64,000 nucleotides of DNA from Microbacterium sp. Root61. Its GTDB lineage: Bacteria; Actinomycetota; Actinomycetes; Actinomycetales; Microbacteriaceae. This document shows positions 27,896 through 36,095 of the stretch, piece by piece (the first letter of the stretch is position 1; each line of letters opens with the position of its first letter). The stretch is from the NCBI RefSeq assembly GCF_001427525.1, contig NZ_LMGU01000001.1:2475759-2539758 (forward strand). The letters run 5' to 3'. The notes under the pieces are model-generated. The model saw nothing but the letters and a program-made list of their open reading frames with translations. It was not told where the DNA came from and searched no databases. A program made the position numbers and the translations under genes.

Positions 27896-29106
27896 ATCAG
27901 GCGCTGTGCGCTGCGGCGGGCAGCCAGCCACCGCCGCTCGGACGCGCCCTCGACGAGCGCAATGGCGCGGTCGTAAGCCGCGGCCGCATCGGCCCGCCGT
28001 CCCGCGGCGGCGAGGAGGTGCGCCCGCGTGGCCCAGTACGGACCGAAGCTCCCCGCGCCATCGATCTCATCGAGGGCCGCAAGACCCGCCGCCGCGCCAC
28101 GGGCGTCGCCGGTCGCGGCGGCGAGCGCGACCCGTGCGCCGAGGGTCGGGGCCACCGCGACGAGCGCGACATGGAGGCGCTCCACGACGGCGGCGTCCAC
28201 CGCCTCTCCCGATGCGCGCGCCGTGACGGCGGACTGGATCGCCGCCTCGAGCTGGAACCGTCCGGGACGGTGGAACGCATATGCCGTCTGCAGCATCTGC
28301 TCTCCTCGGATGATCAGCGCGGCATCCCACCCCGCCGGATCCTGCTCGTCGAGCGGGACGAACTCGCCGCCGGCGGCGGAGCCCCGCGCGGCGGAGAGCG
28401 CGACCAGCGCGGCCAGACCGTACGCTTCGGGCTCGTCGCCCAGCAGCTCGGCGAGGGTGACCGCGAGGTAGAGCGCCTCGCCGGACAGGTCGGCGTCATC
28501 CCTCCACGCCACCGCGTAGGCGCCGTACACCGCCTCGAGCACCGCGGGCAGCCGCGCCGGCATGTCGGCCCGCGTCGGCACGGCGAACGGAATGCCCGCG
28601 TGCCGGATCCGGCGCTTCGCCCGCACGAGCCGCTGCGCCATGACCACCGGCGGCACCGCGAACGCGCGGGCGATCTCGGCCGCGCCGATGCCGAGCACGA
28701 CCTGCAGCATGAGCGGGGTGCGCACGGCGGCGTCGATCGCCGGATGCGCGCACACGAACAGCAGCTCGAGCCGTTTGTCGGGGATCGCGTCGAGATCGAG
28801 ATCGTCGAGGACGGCCATGACGGATGCCTCCTCCTCCAGTACGGCGGATGTGCGGTGCGCTGCCGACCCCAGGAGGTCGCGCTGTCGGTTGCGTGCGACG
28901 GTGAGCAGCCAGCCCTCGGGGTTCGCCGGCACACCCTGCTCGGCCCACACCGTGAGGGCGCGTTCGAAGGCGTCCGCGAGTGCGTCCTCGGCGAGTGGAA
29001 TGTCGCGCGTCGGCGCCGCGAGCAGCGCGACGAGGCGGCCGTACGAGGCACGCGCCGCGCGCTCGGCGGCGGCACGTGCGTCATCCGGACCCTCGTGCGG
29101 CGGCAT
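27892..29106 (-). CDS. ECF42-type RNA polymerase sigma factor with C-terminal TPR-like domain
   Basis: A 404-residue sigma factor. Region 2 (LVALLAAPTRDIPLAEDALADAF to NPEGWLLTVARNRQRDLL) and region 4 (APPVV-type helix, here FAVPPVVMAQRLVRAKRRI) are followed by a long helical domain of about 200 residues (DUF6596/TPR-like) that marks the ECF42 group. ECF42 genes are known to pair with DGPF proteins, and here the DGPF gene lies directly upstream with a one-base overlap (TGATG). No anti-sigma factor is seen, again typical; the C-terminal domain is thought to control activity. The target genes are unknown. Confidence 0.92.
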   Translation of the reverse strand: MPPHEGPDDARAAAERAARASYGRLVALLAAPTRDIPLAEDALADAFERALTVWAEQGVPANPEGWLLTVARNRQRDLLGSAAHRTSAVLEEEASVMAVLDDLDLDAIPDKRLELLFVCAHPAIDAAVRTPLMLQVVLGIGAAEIARAFAVPPVVMAQRLVRAKRRIRHAGIPFAVPTRADMPARLPAVLEAVYGAYAVAWRDDADLSGEALYLAVTLAELLGDEPEAYGLAALVALSAARGSAAGGEFVPLDEQDPAGWDAALIIRGEQMLQTAYAFHRPGRFQLEAAIQSAVTARASGEAVDAAVVERLHVALVAVAPTLGARVALAAATGDARGAAAGLAALDEIDGAGSFGPYWATRAHLLAAAGRRADAAAAYDRAIALVEGASERRWLAARRSAQRLI

Positions 29107-29489
29107 CACATCCCCGCGAACGCCGTCCATTCGCCGTCGACGAAGCGCGTCGCGGTCGGGCGGATCTCCACCGTGCCGTACTGCGCGGACGGCACCTTGG
29201 CCGCCCAGGCGATCGCCGCGTCCAGGTCGGCCACGTCGATCACGAAGGTGCCGCCGAGCTGCTCCTTCGTGGCCGCGAAGGGTCCGTCCTGGACGACGAG
29301 TTCGCCGCCCGCGAGCGAGACCGTCGTGCTGATCGCGGAGGGTTGGAGCACCTCGGCCGACTGCAGGGCGCCTGCGTCGTTCAGCTCCTTGGCGTACAGG
29401 TCGAAGGCCCGCATCCCCTCGGCCATCGCCTCGGGTCCGAGCTCGTCGGGGCTCATCTCGGGGTAGTGCAACAACAGGGTGTAGCGCAT
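29106..29489 (-). CDS. DGPF (YCII-related) domain protein, partner of the ECF42 sigma factor
   Basis: A 127-residue protein of the YCII-related family, starting RYTLLLHYPE and carrying the name-giving motif in VVQDGPFAATKEQLGG, followed by ATRFVDGEWTAF at the end. AGAGGA lies upstream of the ATG. The biochemical role is not established; in other actinobacteria such genes are controlled by the neighbouring ECF42 factor. It is the first gene of the two-gene operon, and a divergent SulP gene begins 339 bases away. Confidence 0.92.
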   Translation of the reverse strand: MRYTLLLHYPEMSPDELGPEAMAEGMRAFDLYAKELNDAGALQSAEVLQPSAISTTVSLAGGELVVQDGPFAATKEQLGGTFVIDVADLDAAIAWAAKVPSAQYGTVEIRPTATRFVDGEWTAFAGM

Positions 29490-29827
29490 GATCGCGTTCC
29501 TCTCGTCGGTTCATGCTTGCACCACCATGACGATCGAGCACGCCCCGGATCGACAGCATCCAGGAAATGCCGCTCGAATCAACGGATGCCGCGACCCCCG
29601 CCCATCGAGGCCAGAGGTCGCGGCATCCGGAAAGCCCCGAGAGCCCGCCGTACGGCAAAGACAGGTCTGCGCGAGCTGGATCGCGTGCGACGAGAGCATC
29701 GTGACCGGCGAGTCACCGCGACGTATCATGCCGTCAGGGCAATTTCGGGAACACCGGTCCACGGTGCCGGCGAAGCGCGTCCCCAACCTTGCCGGGCTCC
29801 CTTACGCGGCGATGGTCGGAGGCAACT
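29490..29827. other. Divergent intergenic region, DGPF/sigma operon to SulP gene
   Basis: No supportable gene in these 338 bases. They hold a 14-base perfect hairpin built from the GGATGCC word (29583-29596 with 29616-29629) and, closer to SulP, a likely promoter at 29701-29729. A terminator-like hairpin in a divergent region is unexpected; it could block read-through of a leader or be a protein site. Confidence 0.6.
29701..29729 (+). promoter_or_regulatory. Likely promoter of the SulP gene with overlapping dyad
   Basis: GTGACC (29701-29706) and TATCAT (29724-29729) are spaced by 17 bases, a good sigma-70-type layout. The inverted repeat GTGAC-N6-GTCAC (29701-29716) covers the -35 region and may be an operator. 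Transcription would start about 90 bases before the GTG of the gene. Confidence 0.5.
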
Positions 29828-31546
29828 GTGCGGACAGAGGCGAAGAGCCGCTCCGGGGGGTTTCTTCCAATCCTGCGCTGGCTGCCCCGGTACGAGGCGC
29901 GATGGCTGCGTGCGGACATCATCGCGGGAGTGGCCGTCGTCGCGATGATCGTGCCGAAGAACCTCGGCTATGCCGAGATCGCGGGCATCCCGGTTCAGAA
30001 CGGCCTGTACGCAGCGGCGGCCGGCGCGATCATCTACGCGCTGTTCTGCACGTCACGTCAAATCTCCACCGGACCGAGCTCGGCCTTGGCGACTGTCGCT
30101 GGGGGTGCGGTGATCGTGACCGGTGTCACCGGCGGTGATGCGGCACAGCTCGTGGCCGCGATCACGCTGGTGACCGGCATCCTGTTGCTGCTTCTCGCGC
30201 TTTTCCGAATGGGCTGGATCGCCCAGTTCCTTTCGAGGGCCGTCGTCACCGGGTTCCTGGCCGGGGCCGCGGTCGACGTGGTCGTCGGCGAGCTGCCCAA
30301 GTTGACCGGCACCTCCGGCGAGGGCGACAACGTTTGGCGAGAGTTCGCGTCGTGGATCGTCGGCTTAGGCGCCATCCACGTCCCGACATTGGTGGTCGGC
30401 GCGGGGGCCCTCGCGGTGATCTTGGCTCTGCGATTCTGGGCGCCGAAGGTCCCTGGCGCGCTGGTGCTGGTTTTCGGCGGTCTCCTCGCCTCCTCCCTGC
30501 TCGACCTAGGCGCACGAGGCGTGGCGCTGGTCGGCGCCGTGCCGAGCGGGCTGCCCGTCCCGCAATTGCCGAGCCTCGACATCGTGCTGCGGAACGTCCC
30601 TGAGATCGTGGTTGCGTCGTTGGCGCTGCTGCTGATCGGGTTCTCGCAGACGGCAGGCGACGCCCGGTCCTTCGCGACCCGGCACCATTACCGCATCGAT
30701 GCGAACCAGGAGGCGGTCGCCCAGGGGATGGCCAACGTCGGCGCCGGTCTGTTCCAGGGGATGCCGGTCTCGACGAGCCTGTCGGCCAGTTCACTCAATG
30801 ACTCCGCCGGCGCGCGCACGCCCGTGGCATCGCTGACCACGGGAGGGCTGGTGATTCTGACACTGCTCTTCCTCGCGCCTCTCTTCTCGGAACTGCCGAA
30901 GGCGGTGCTGGGAGCCATCATCATCGACGCGGTCGTGTTCGGCATGATCGACGTGAAGGAGTTCGCTCGCTTGCGGCGCGTGTCCAGATTCGATTTCTGG
31001 ATTGCTGTGGCGGCGCTGGTGGGGGTGCTCTCGGCGGGCGTGCTGTTCGGGATCGTCATCGGCATCGCGTTGTCGCTCGGGTGGCTGATCTACGTCTCGA
31101 CGCGACCCGCCATGCCTCTTCTGGGCCGCGAGCCCGGCACCCAGGTCTTCCGCGACATCGACCTCAACCCTGCCGATGAGACCTTCCCCGGGATCGCCGT
31201 GATACGTCTGGACGGCGGCCTGTTCTTCGCCACCGCGGAGGCACTCGATGAGCGCATCCGCGAAATCATCTCCACGGACCCGCCCCTCACGGCACTGGTG
31301 ATCGATCTGGAAGGCGTCGCGTTCGTCGACTCGCAGGGCGCAGCGAAACTCACCGAACTCGTCGACCTGATGGACGCCGAGGGCGTCACGCTGCGACTGG
31401 CCCGAATCAAATCACGAGTCCTCGCCGTGCTGAAGGCCGAGGGCATCCTCGATCGGATCGGCACCGACCACGTTCACGGCAACGTCCACCGGGCCGTGCA
31501 GGCGCAACTGGCCCAGAGCGCAGAGGACGAGACGAGCGGAAGCTGA
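29828..31546 (+). CDS. SulP-family anion transporter with STAS domain
   Basis: A 572-residue membrane protein starting at GTG 29828, five bases after GGAGG; an in-frame ATG at 29789 is less well supported. The membrane part begins near residue 15 (LRADIIAGVAVVAMIVPKN, YAEIAGIPVQNGLYAA, TGPSSALATVAGGA), about 11-12 helices. A STAS domain fills the last 120 residues (IDLEGVAFVDSQGAAKL, the usual phosphorylatable Ser replaced in the local motif by DSQG). SulP proteins carry sulfate, bicarbonate or dicarboxylates; the ion cannot be told here. The PfkB gene follows 189 bases downstream. Confidence 0.92.
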   Translation: MRTEAKSRSGGFLPILRWLPRYEARWLRADIIAGVAVVAMIVPKNLGYAEIAGIPVQNGLYAAAAGAIIYALFCTSRQISTGPSSALATVAGGAVIVTGVTGGDAAQLVAAITLVTGILLLLLALFRMGWIAQFLSRAVVTGFLAGAAVDVVVGELPKLTGTSGEGDNVWREFASWIVGLGAIHVPTLVVGAGALAVILALRFWAPKVPGALVLVFGGLLASSLLDLGARGVALVGAVPSGLPVPQLPSLDIVLRNVPEIVVASLALLLIGFSQTAGDARSFATRHHYRIDANQEAVAQGMANVGAGLFQGMPVSTSLSASSLNDSAGARTPVASLTTGGLVILTLLFLAPLFSELPKAVLGAIIIDAVVFGMIDVKEFARLRRVSRFDFWIAVAALVGVLSAGVLFGIVIGIALSLGWLIYVSTRPAMPLLGREPGTQVFRDIDLNPADETFPGIAVIRLDGGLFFATAEALDERIREIISTDPPLTALVIDLEGVAFVDSQGAAKLTELVDLMDAEGVTLRLARIKSRVLAVLKAEGILDRIGTDHVHGNVHRAVQAQLAQSAEDETSGS

Positions 31547-31723
31547 CTCTGACGCGTGACGCCGAGTCAGTCAACTGAGATCAGCCGTGCCGGGGGCAGA
31601 TTCCCGCCGTAGATGTAGTGCGGGAATCAGCGTGATTCGCCGTTGCGACCACAAGCGCCCCGCAACGCGTCTGGTGGGCAACACCCAAACTACGTGCCCC
31701 TCGGCGTGGAGCCCTCGGGCTCG

Positions 31724-31735
31724 TACACTGACCCC
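31724..31735 (+). promoter_or_regulatory. Leaderless-type -10 box of the PfkB gene
   Basis: TACACT followed by GACCCC and then ATG: the start codon falls at the expected transcription start. The same arrangement (TACACT, GACGCC, ATG) occurs at 42508-42520. No ribosome site is seen upstream of either gene. Confidence 0.55.
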
Positions 31736-32728
31736 ATGGCAGCACATGGGAAGCACCCGCTCCATCACGATCCCATCGTCACGGTGACCCCGAACCCCGC
31801 GCTCGACATCGGAACCACCGCTGCTCAGGTGGTGCCCGAGCATAAGATGCGCTGTGGGCCCACCCGGTTGGATCCGGGTGGCGGCGGGATCAATGTCTCG
31901 CGTGTCATACACAACCTCGGCGGCCGATCGATCGCCGTGTACACGGTCGGCGGTCCGACCGGCCAGGCCTACCGCGACTTGCTCGAGCGAGAAGGCATCG
32001 TCGGCCGTGCCGTTCGTGTCGCCGCCAACACGCGCTCGAGTTTCACCGTCGATGAGACTGACACTGGCCGGCAGTTCCGGTTCGTGCTGCCCGGTCCCGA
32101 GCTGAGAGAGCCTGAGTGGAGGGCCCTCCTGTCTGCGGTGGCCGACGACATGCCCATCGGCGGATACATCGTGCCGAGCGGAAGCCTGCCTCCCGGCGCC
32201 CCGGTGGACCTCTATGCACGCATCGCGCGGCTCGCCCGCGAGAAAGGGACACGGTGCGTCATCGATACGTCCGGTGAGGCCTTGCGCGCTGCACTCGACG
32301 AGGGCGTGTACCTGATCAAGCCGAGCCGGCGCGAACTGGGCGAACTGGTCGGTGCCCAACTCCATGATGAGGTCGAAATGCAGGAGGCCGCTCGCGAACT
32401 CGTGCATACCGGTGGGTGCGAAGTGGTGGCTCTCACCATGGCGGCCGACGGCGCACTGGTTGTCACCGCAAACGAGGCGTTGCGCCTGCCCGCGGCACCG
32501 ATTGAGGCTAAGAGCACTGTCGGGGCCGGCGATTCTTTCCTCGGGGGATTCGTGTTTCGGCTCGCTCAGGGGAATGACGTGACCACGTCATTCCGCACGG
32601 CGGTCGCCTCTGGCGGCGCCACCGCTATGCTGCCGGGAACCGAACTGTGTCATTCGGACGACGTCCACGCACTGGAGGCGGGCCTCACCCCGATCGACGT
32701 CACGCGCGAACGACGCCCACATTCCTGA
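31736..32728 (+). CDS. PfkB-family sugar kinase (1-phosphofructokinase / 6-phosphofructokinase 2 type)
   Basis: A 330-residue kinase with the ribokinase fold. VTVTPNPALDIGT and DPGGGGINVSRVIHNLGG are the sugar-binding N-terminal motifs of the hexose-phosphate branch; STVGAGDSFLGGF holds the anion hole and catalytic Asp. It most likely phosphorylates fructose 6-phosphate, fructose 1-phosphate or tagatose 6-phosphate. There is no PTS or fru gene beside it. Base composition around it is somewhat lower in G+C than the neighbours. In mycobacteria a related gene belongs to the hypoxia regulon, but no such box is recognised here. Confidence 0.88.
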   Translation: MAAHGKHPLHHDPIVTVTPNPALDIGTTAAQVVPEHKMRCGPTRLDPGGGGINVSRVIHNLGGRSIAVYTVGGPTGQAYRDLLEREGIVGRAVRVAANTRSSFTVDETDTGRQFRFVLPGPELREPEWRALLSAVADDMPIGGYIVPSGSLPPGAPVDLYARIARLAREKGTRCVIDTSGEALRAALDEGVYLIKPSRRELGELVGAQLHDEVEMQEAARELVHTGGCEVVALTMAADGALVVTANEALRLPAAPIEAKSTVGAGDSFLGGFVFRLAQGNDVTTSFRTAVASGGATAMLPGTELCHSDDVHALEAGLTPIDVTRERRPHS

Positions 32729-32973
32729 TGCGCCTTCCGAACGTGTCCGCCGACCGACCGACATTCGCATCCAGCCCTATCGTCCGGCCAGTTGCTCGTC
32801 GACGACGCAGATGTTGGGCGGGTCGGCTCAGTCCTCCGAGGCCGCCCCGCCGCAACATCTCATCGATTTCATGGATCAACTCACGCAACTGAGCTCAGGT
32901 TGAAAGCCGAGGATCAACTTAAAGGCCGTGAAGTCGCACCTTTACAGACGTCTCACACCGGTTCAGCGAACGG

Positions 32974-34137
32974 TCAGCGCTTGCCGACGATCTGGCGGCT
33001 GACGAGGTCACGCATGATCTCGTTGGTGCCGCCGTAGATGCGGTGCACGCGGGCGTCGAGGAACGCGCGGGCGATCGGGTACTCGGTGATGTACCCGTAG
33101 CCGCCGTGCAGCTGCACGCCGGTGTCGAGCAGCTCCCACTCGCGGTCGGTGGTCCAGAACTTGACCTTCGCGGCCTCTTCAGCCGTGAGCTTCTTCTCGG
33201 TGTAGAGCATCATGGCGCGGTCGACGTAGGCCCACATCACGTCGACCGTGGTGGCCATGTCGGCGAGCTTGAAGCGCGTGTTCTGGAAGTCGGCGATCGG
33301 CTGGCCGAACGCCTCGCGGCTGAGCGTGTAGTCGCGCGTCCAGACGAACGCGGCCTCGCCCGCGGCGGCAGCCGCGACACCGATCGAGAGGCGCTCGAGC
33401 GGCAGGTTCATCATGAGCTGGATGAAGCCGAGCCCCTCCTTGCCGCCGATGAGGTTCTCGTCCGGCACGAACACGTCCACGAACGACATCTCCGCCGTGT
33501 CCCAGCCGTGGAAGCCCATCTTCTCGAGCTTCTTGCTGTGCTCGAAACCGGCCATGCCGTCCTCGAGGATGACGAGGCTGAAGGCGTCGGCCTTGTTGCC
33601 CTCGCCCGTCTTGACGAACGTGACGACGATGTCGGCGGTCGCGCCCGACGAGATGAACGTCTTGGCGCCGTTGACGATGTAGCCGCCGTCGACCTTCTTC
33701 GCGGTGGTCTTGATGCCGCGCAGGTCGGACCCGGTGCCGGGCTCGGTCATCGCGAGCGCGCCGAGCACTTCGCCCGTGGCCATGCGGGGGAGCCACTTCT
33801 CCTTCTGCTCCTGCGTGCCCATGTGCGCGATGTACGGCACGGCGAGGTCGTCCTGGATGCCGAAAGCCCCGGCGAGCGAGCCGTAGCCGGCGCCGATGAC
33901 CTCTTCGAGCACGATCGAGCGGAAGCGGTAGTCCTGCAGCATCCCGGCGCCGCCGAACTCCTCGGGAACCGAGAGTCCGATGATGCCCGCCTCGCCCGCG
34001 GCGAGCATGGTCGCGCGGTCGATCTCGCCGTCGACCTCCCACTGCTTGCGCTTCTCTTCGCTCGCGAAGCGCTTGAGGAACTCCTTGACGACGTCGCGGA
34101 ACGCCTCGTGGTCTTCGTCGTAGATCTGGCGATCCAT
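32974..34137 (-). CDS. Acyl-CoA dehydrogenase
   Basis: A 387-residue FAD enzyme of normal family length, starting at ATG 34135-34137 after GGAAGGA. Family marks are ALAMTEPGTGSDL, NGAKTFISSG and LHGGYGYITEYP. The position of the medium-chain catalytic Glu is Gly here (IYGGTNEIM), while Glu248 in NLPLERL matches the base of isovaleryl-/long-chain-type enzymes, so the catalytic Glu is probably Glu248. It oxidises an acyl-CoA, possibly branched or long-chain, passing electrons to ETF. The gene stands alone; the gap before it (32729-32973, on the PfkB side) is AT-richer and shows no convincing gene. Confidence 0.92.
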   Translation of the reverse strand: MDRQIYDEDHEAFRDVVKEFLKRFASEEKRKQWEVDGEIDRATMLAAGEAGIIGLSVPEEFGGAGMLQDYRFRSIVLEEVIGAGYGSLAGAFGIQDDLAVPYIAHMGTQEQKEKWLPRMATGEVLGALAMTEPGTGSDLRGIKTTAKKVDGGYIVNGAKTFISSGATADIVVTFVKTGEGNKADAFSLVILEDGMAGFEHSKKLEKMGFHGWDTAEMSFVDVFVPDENLIGGKEGLGFIQLMMNLPLERLSIGVAAAAAGEAAFVWTRDYTLSREAFGQPIADFQNTRFKLADMATTVDVMWAYVDRAMMLYTEKKLTAEEAAKVKFWTTDREWELLDTGVQLHGGYGYITEYPIARAFLDARVHRIYGGTNEIMRDLVSRQIVGKR

Positions 34138-34301
34138 GTGCCGGTCCTTCCCTGTCCGCGTCGCGCGGTCCGTGTCGAGGCGACGGTTCGTGGAGCCGCG
34201 TCGCCGCTGCGATTGTAGGGTACCGGGATGGGCGCGCGCTGAACCCCTGTGACATCGCATCCCGCGAACGATGGAACTGGGTACCGCGTTGTGGGATGCC
34301 T

Positions 34302-35963
34302 CTATCCGATGTAGCCGCTGGCGGGTTCGAGTCCGAAGAACTCCTCGAACGTGTGCCAGCCGCCGTCGTGATACTCACGCGCCAGATCGGGCCCGATGTA
34401 CCGCAGGTGCCACGGCTCGGGGAGGTAGCCGGTCACCGGGGTCCCCCCGTCCTCGTACCGCACGATCCAGCCGTACTCGAACGCATGCGCAAGGACCCAC
34501 TGCCCCTGCGCCGTCGCGGCGAGGTCGTCGAGCGTTCCGCACCCGCCGGCGCACGCCACCACGTCGGCCGCGAGTCCGCTCTGGTGCTCGCTGTAGCCGG
34601 GTCGCGCGCTGACCAGATCGGCCCCGTCCGTACCGCGGGCCGCCACCTGGTTGCCGTACGAGGTCACCTGGGTCGTGTACGACCGATAGCCGCTCTCGAG
34701 CGCGATCTCACCGACACCGGCGGTCGCCGCGGCAGCGGCCATGGCGGCGAGTGAGGCTGCGGCATCCGATCGCAGAGCCCCACCGGAGAGACTGCGGACG
34801 CCCTCCGGCATCGCGACCGACGCCGGGGCGTAGTCGAGCGGGACGAACGGGCGGACCTTGTTGATGACGACCCAGACGCGCGCCGGATCGGCCAGGGAGA
34901 CGCATGGCGCCATGCCGGATGCCACGGCCTGCCGGAACTCGGTGGCGCCGCCCATCGCGGCGATGGTCGCGGCGTCGTCGCCGGCCGTCAGTGCGGCGGT
35001 GACCTCCGGTGTGTCGCACGGGCTGATGGCCGCGAGCTCCGCGACGGCGGAGGGCGCCGGTGGCGGCACGGGCGGCGGGGCGATCGACGCGGCCACCTGG
35101 GGCACCGGGGCGAGCAGGGCGAGCGCACCCGCACTGTCGGACACGGGGGAACCGGTGACGGCGGCGGTCACGGCGGCTGCGCCTCCGAACACCAGGGCCC
35201 CCGCCGCAGCGATGACGAAGACGGCCCGGATGCGTGCGGCCCGACGCTGCCGGGCGTGCCGCACGGGAGCGGCGGCACCCGCCATCAGGTCACCGCCGCG
35301 CGCGGCACGGCGGACCGAGATCGAGACGGCGGGTGCCTGTCCCCGCGACGGCACGATCGGGCGGACCGAGGTCGTGGGCGTCCAGCGCGGATGGAAGATC
35401 GGCGGGGTTTCGGTCGCAGACGCCAGCGCTCTCGCCGGTGCCGGCATGATCGGCGGCGGAAGGTAATGCGGGTCTTCGTCGAGCGGGAGGTCGGGGATGA
35501 CGAGATCGACGGCGTGCGCGTCCGCCGCCTCGGTGAGCGCGAGGTCCGGCACCATCGGCGCATCGACTCGGCGACCGGATGCCGCGTGGTTCCGCCGCAC
35601 CGGAACCGGCGGCGAGAAGGACTCGGGGGTTGCCGGGTCGATGGTCGGGACCGTGGCAGCGGCCGGCGCCGGGGCCGCGGGCGCCGTCGTAGCCGTGGGG
35701 TTCGTTGCGGCCGGAAAGTCGAGCGGGACGAGCGGCGACGGCGTCGATCTGTGGTGGCGGGCGCGCAGGGCGCTGGTCGCGGGGATCGCGGACGGCTGCT
35801 CGGCATGACCCTCGACGGGGTGGTGCTCGCGCAGCGCTCTGCGGCTGATGGCCGCGTGGGTGCTCGACCCTGCGGTGTCGATGGCAGCAGGCATCGCCTC
35901 GGCACGCGGCGATCGGCGGGCGCGTCGAGTAAGGGGGGATTCGTGCGGTTCGGGACCCGTCAC
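34302..35963 (-). CDS. Membrane-anchored M15 peptidase (VanY-type D-Ala-D-Ala carboxypeptidase)
   Basis: About 553 residues. The N-terminal 260 residues are Pro/Ala/Thr-rich and probably cytoplasmic and disordered; one membrane helix follows (AVFVIAAAGALVFGGAAAV), then an extracellular VanY domain in the last 200. The zinc motif SxHxxGxAxD reads SEHQSGLAAD and the second site EPWHLRY is present. It should trim peptidoglycan stem peptides outside the membrane. The start is uncertain: GTG at 35961-35963 sits six bases after CAGAAT, a leaderless-like layout; ATG at 35892-35894 is the alternative. The long cytoplasmic tail is unusual for this enzyme class. Confidence 0.85.
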   Translation of the reverse strand: MTGPEPHESPLTRRARRSPRAEAMPAAIDTAGSSTHAAISRRALREHHPVEGHAEQPSAIPATSALRARHHRSTPSPLVPLDFPAATNPTATTAPAAPAPAAATVPTIDPATPESFSPPVPVRRNHAASGRRVDAPMVPDLALTEAADAHAVDLVIPDLPLDEDPHYLPPPIMPAPARALASATETPPIFHPRWTPTTSVRPIVPSRGQAPAVSISVRRAARGGDLMAGAAAPVRHARQRRAARIRAVFVIAAAGALVFGGAAAVTAAVTGSPVSDSAGALALLAPVPQVAASIAPPPVPPPAPSAVAELAAISPCDTPEVTAALTAGDDAATIAAMGGATEFRQAVASGMAPCVSLADPARVWVVINKVRPFVPLDYAPASVAMPEGVRSLSGGALRSDAAASLAAMAAAAATAGVGEIALESGYRSYTTQVTSYGNQVAARGTDGADLVSARPGYSEHQSGLAADVVACAGGCGTLDDLAATAQGQWVLAHAFEYGWIVRYEDGGTPVTGYLPEPWHLRYIGPDLAREYHDGGWHTFEEFFGLEPASGYIG

Positions 35964-36095
35964 CAGCCCATTCTGTCCCGGAAGCCCCCGATCGATCCAC
36001 CCCCGTGCGCGTGTTCGTGGTGACTGGTGAGCCACCCGTTCGAGGAACGCATCGCCCACCTTGACAGAGTTTCGTATCTATGTTCCCATTGGTGA

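Noticed and set aside
29789..29827. Longer SulP start at ATG 29789
   Set aside because: The GTG at 29828 has GGAGG at proper distance and the extra 13 residues are not family-like.
32700..32888. Possible 62-residue minus-strand protein starting with TTG
   Set aside because: It overlaps the PfkB 3' end, has no good ribosome site and turns Arg-rich after 15 plausible residues; it may be a relic but cannot be supported.
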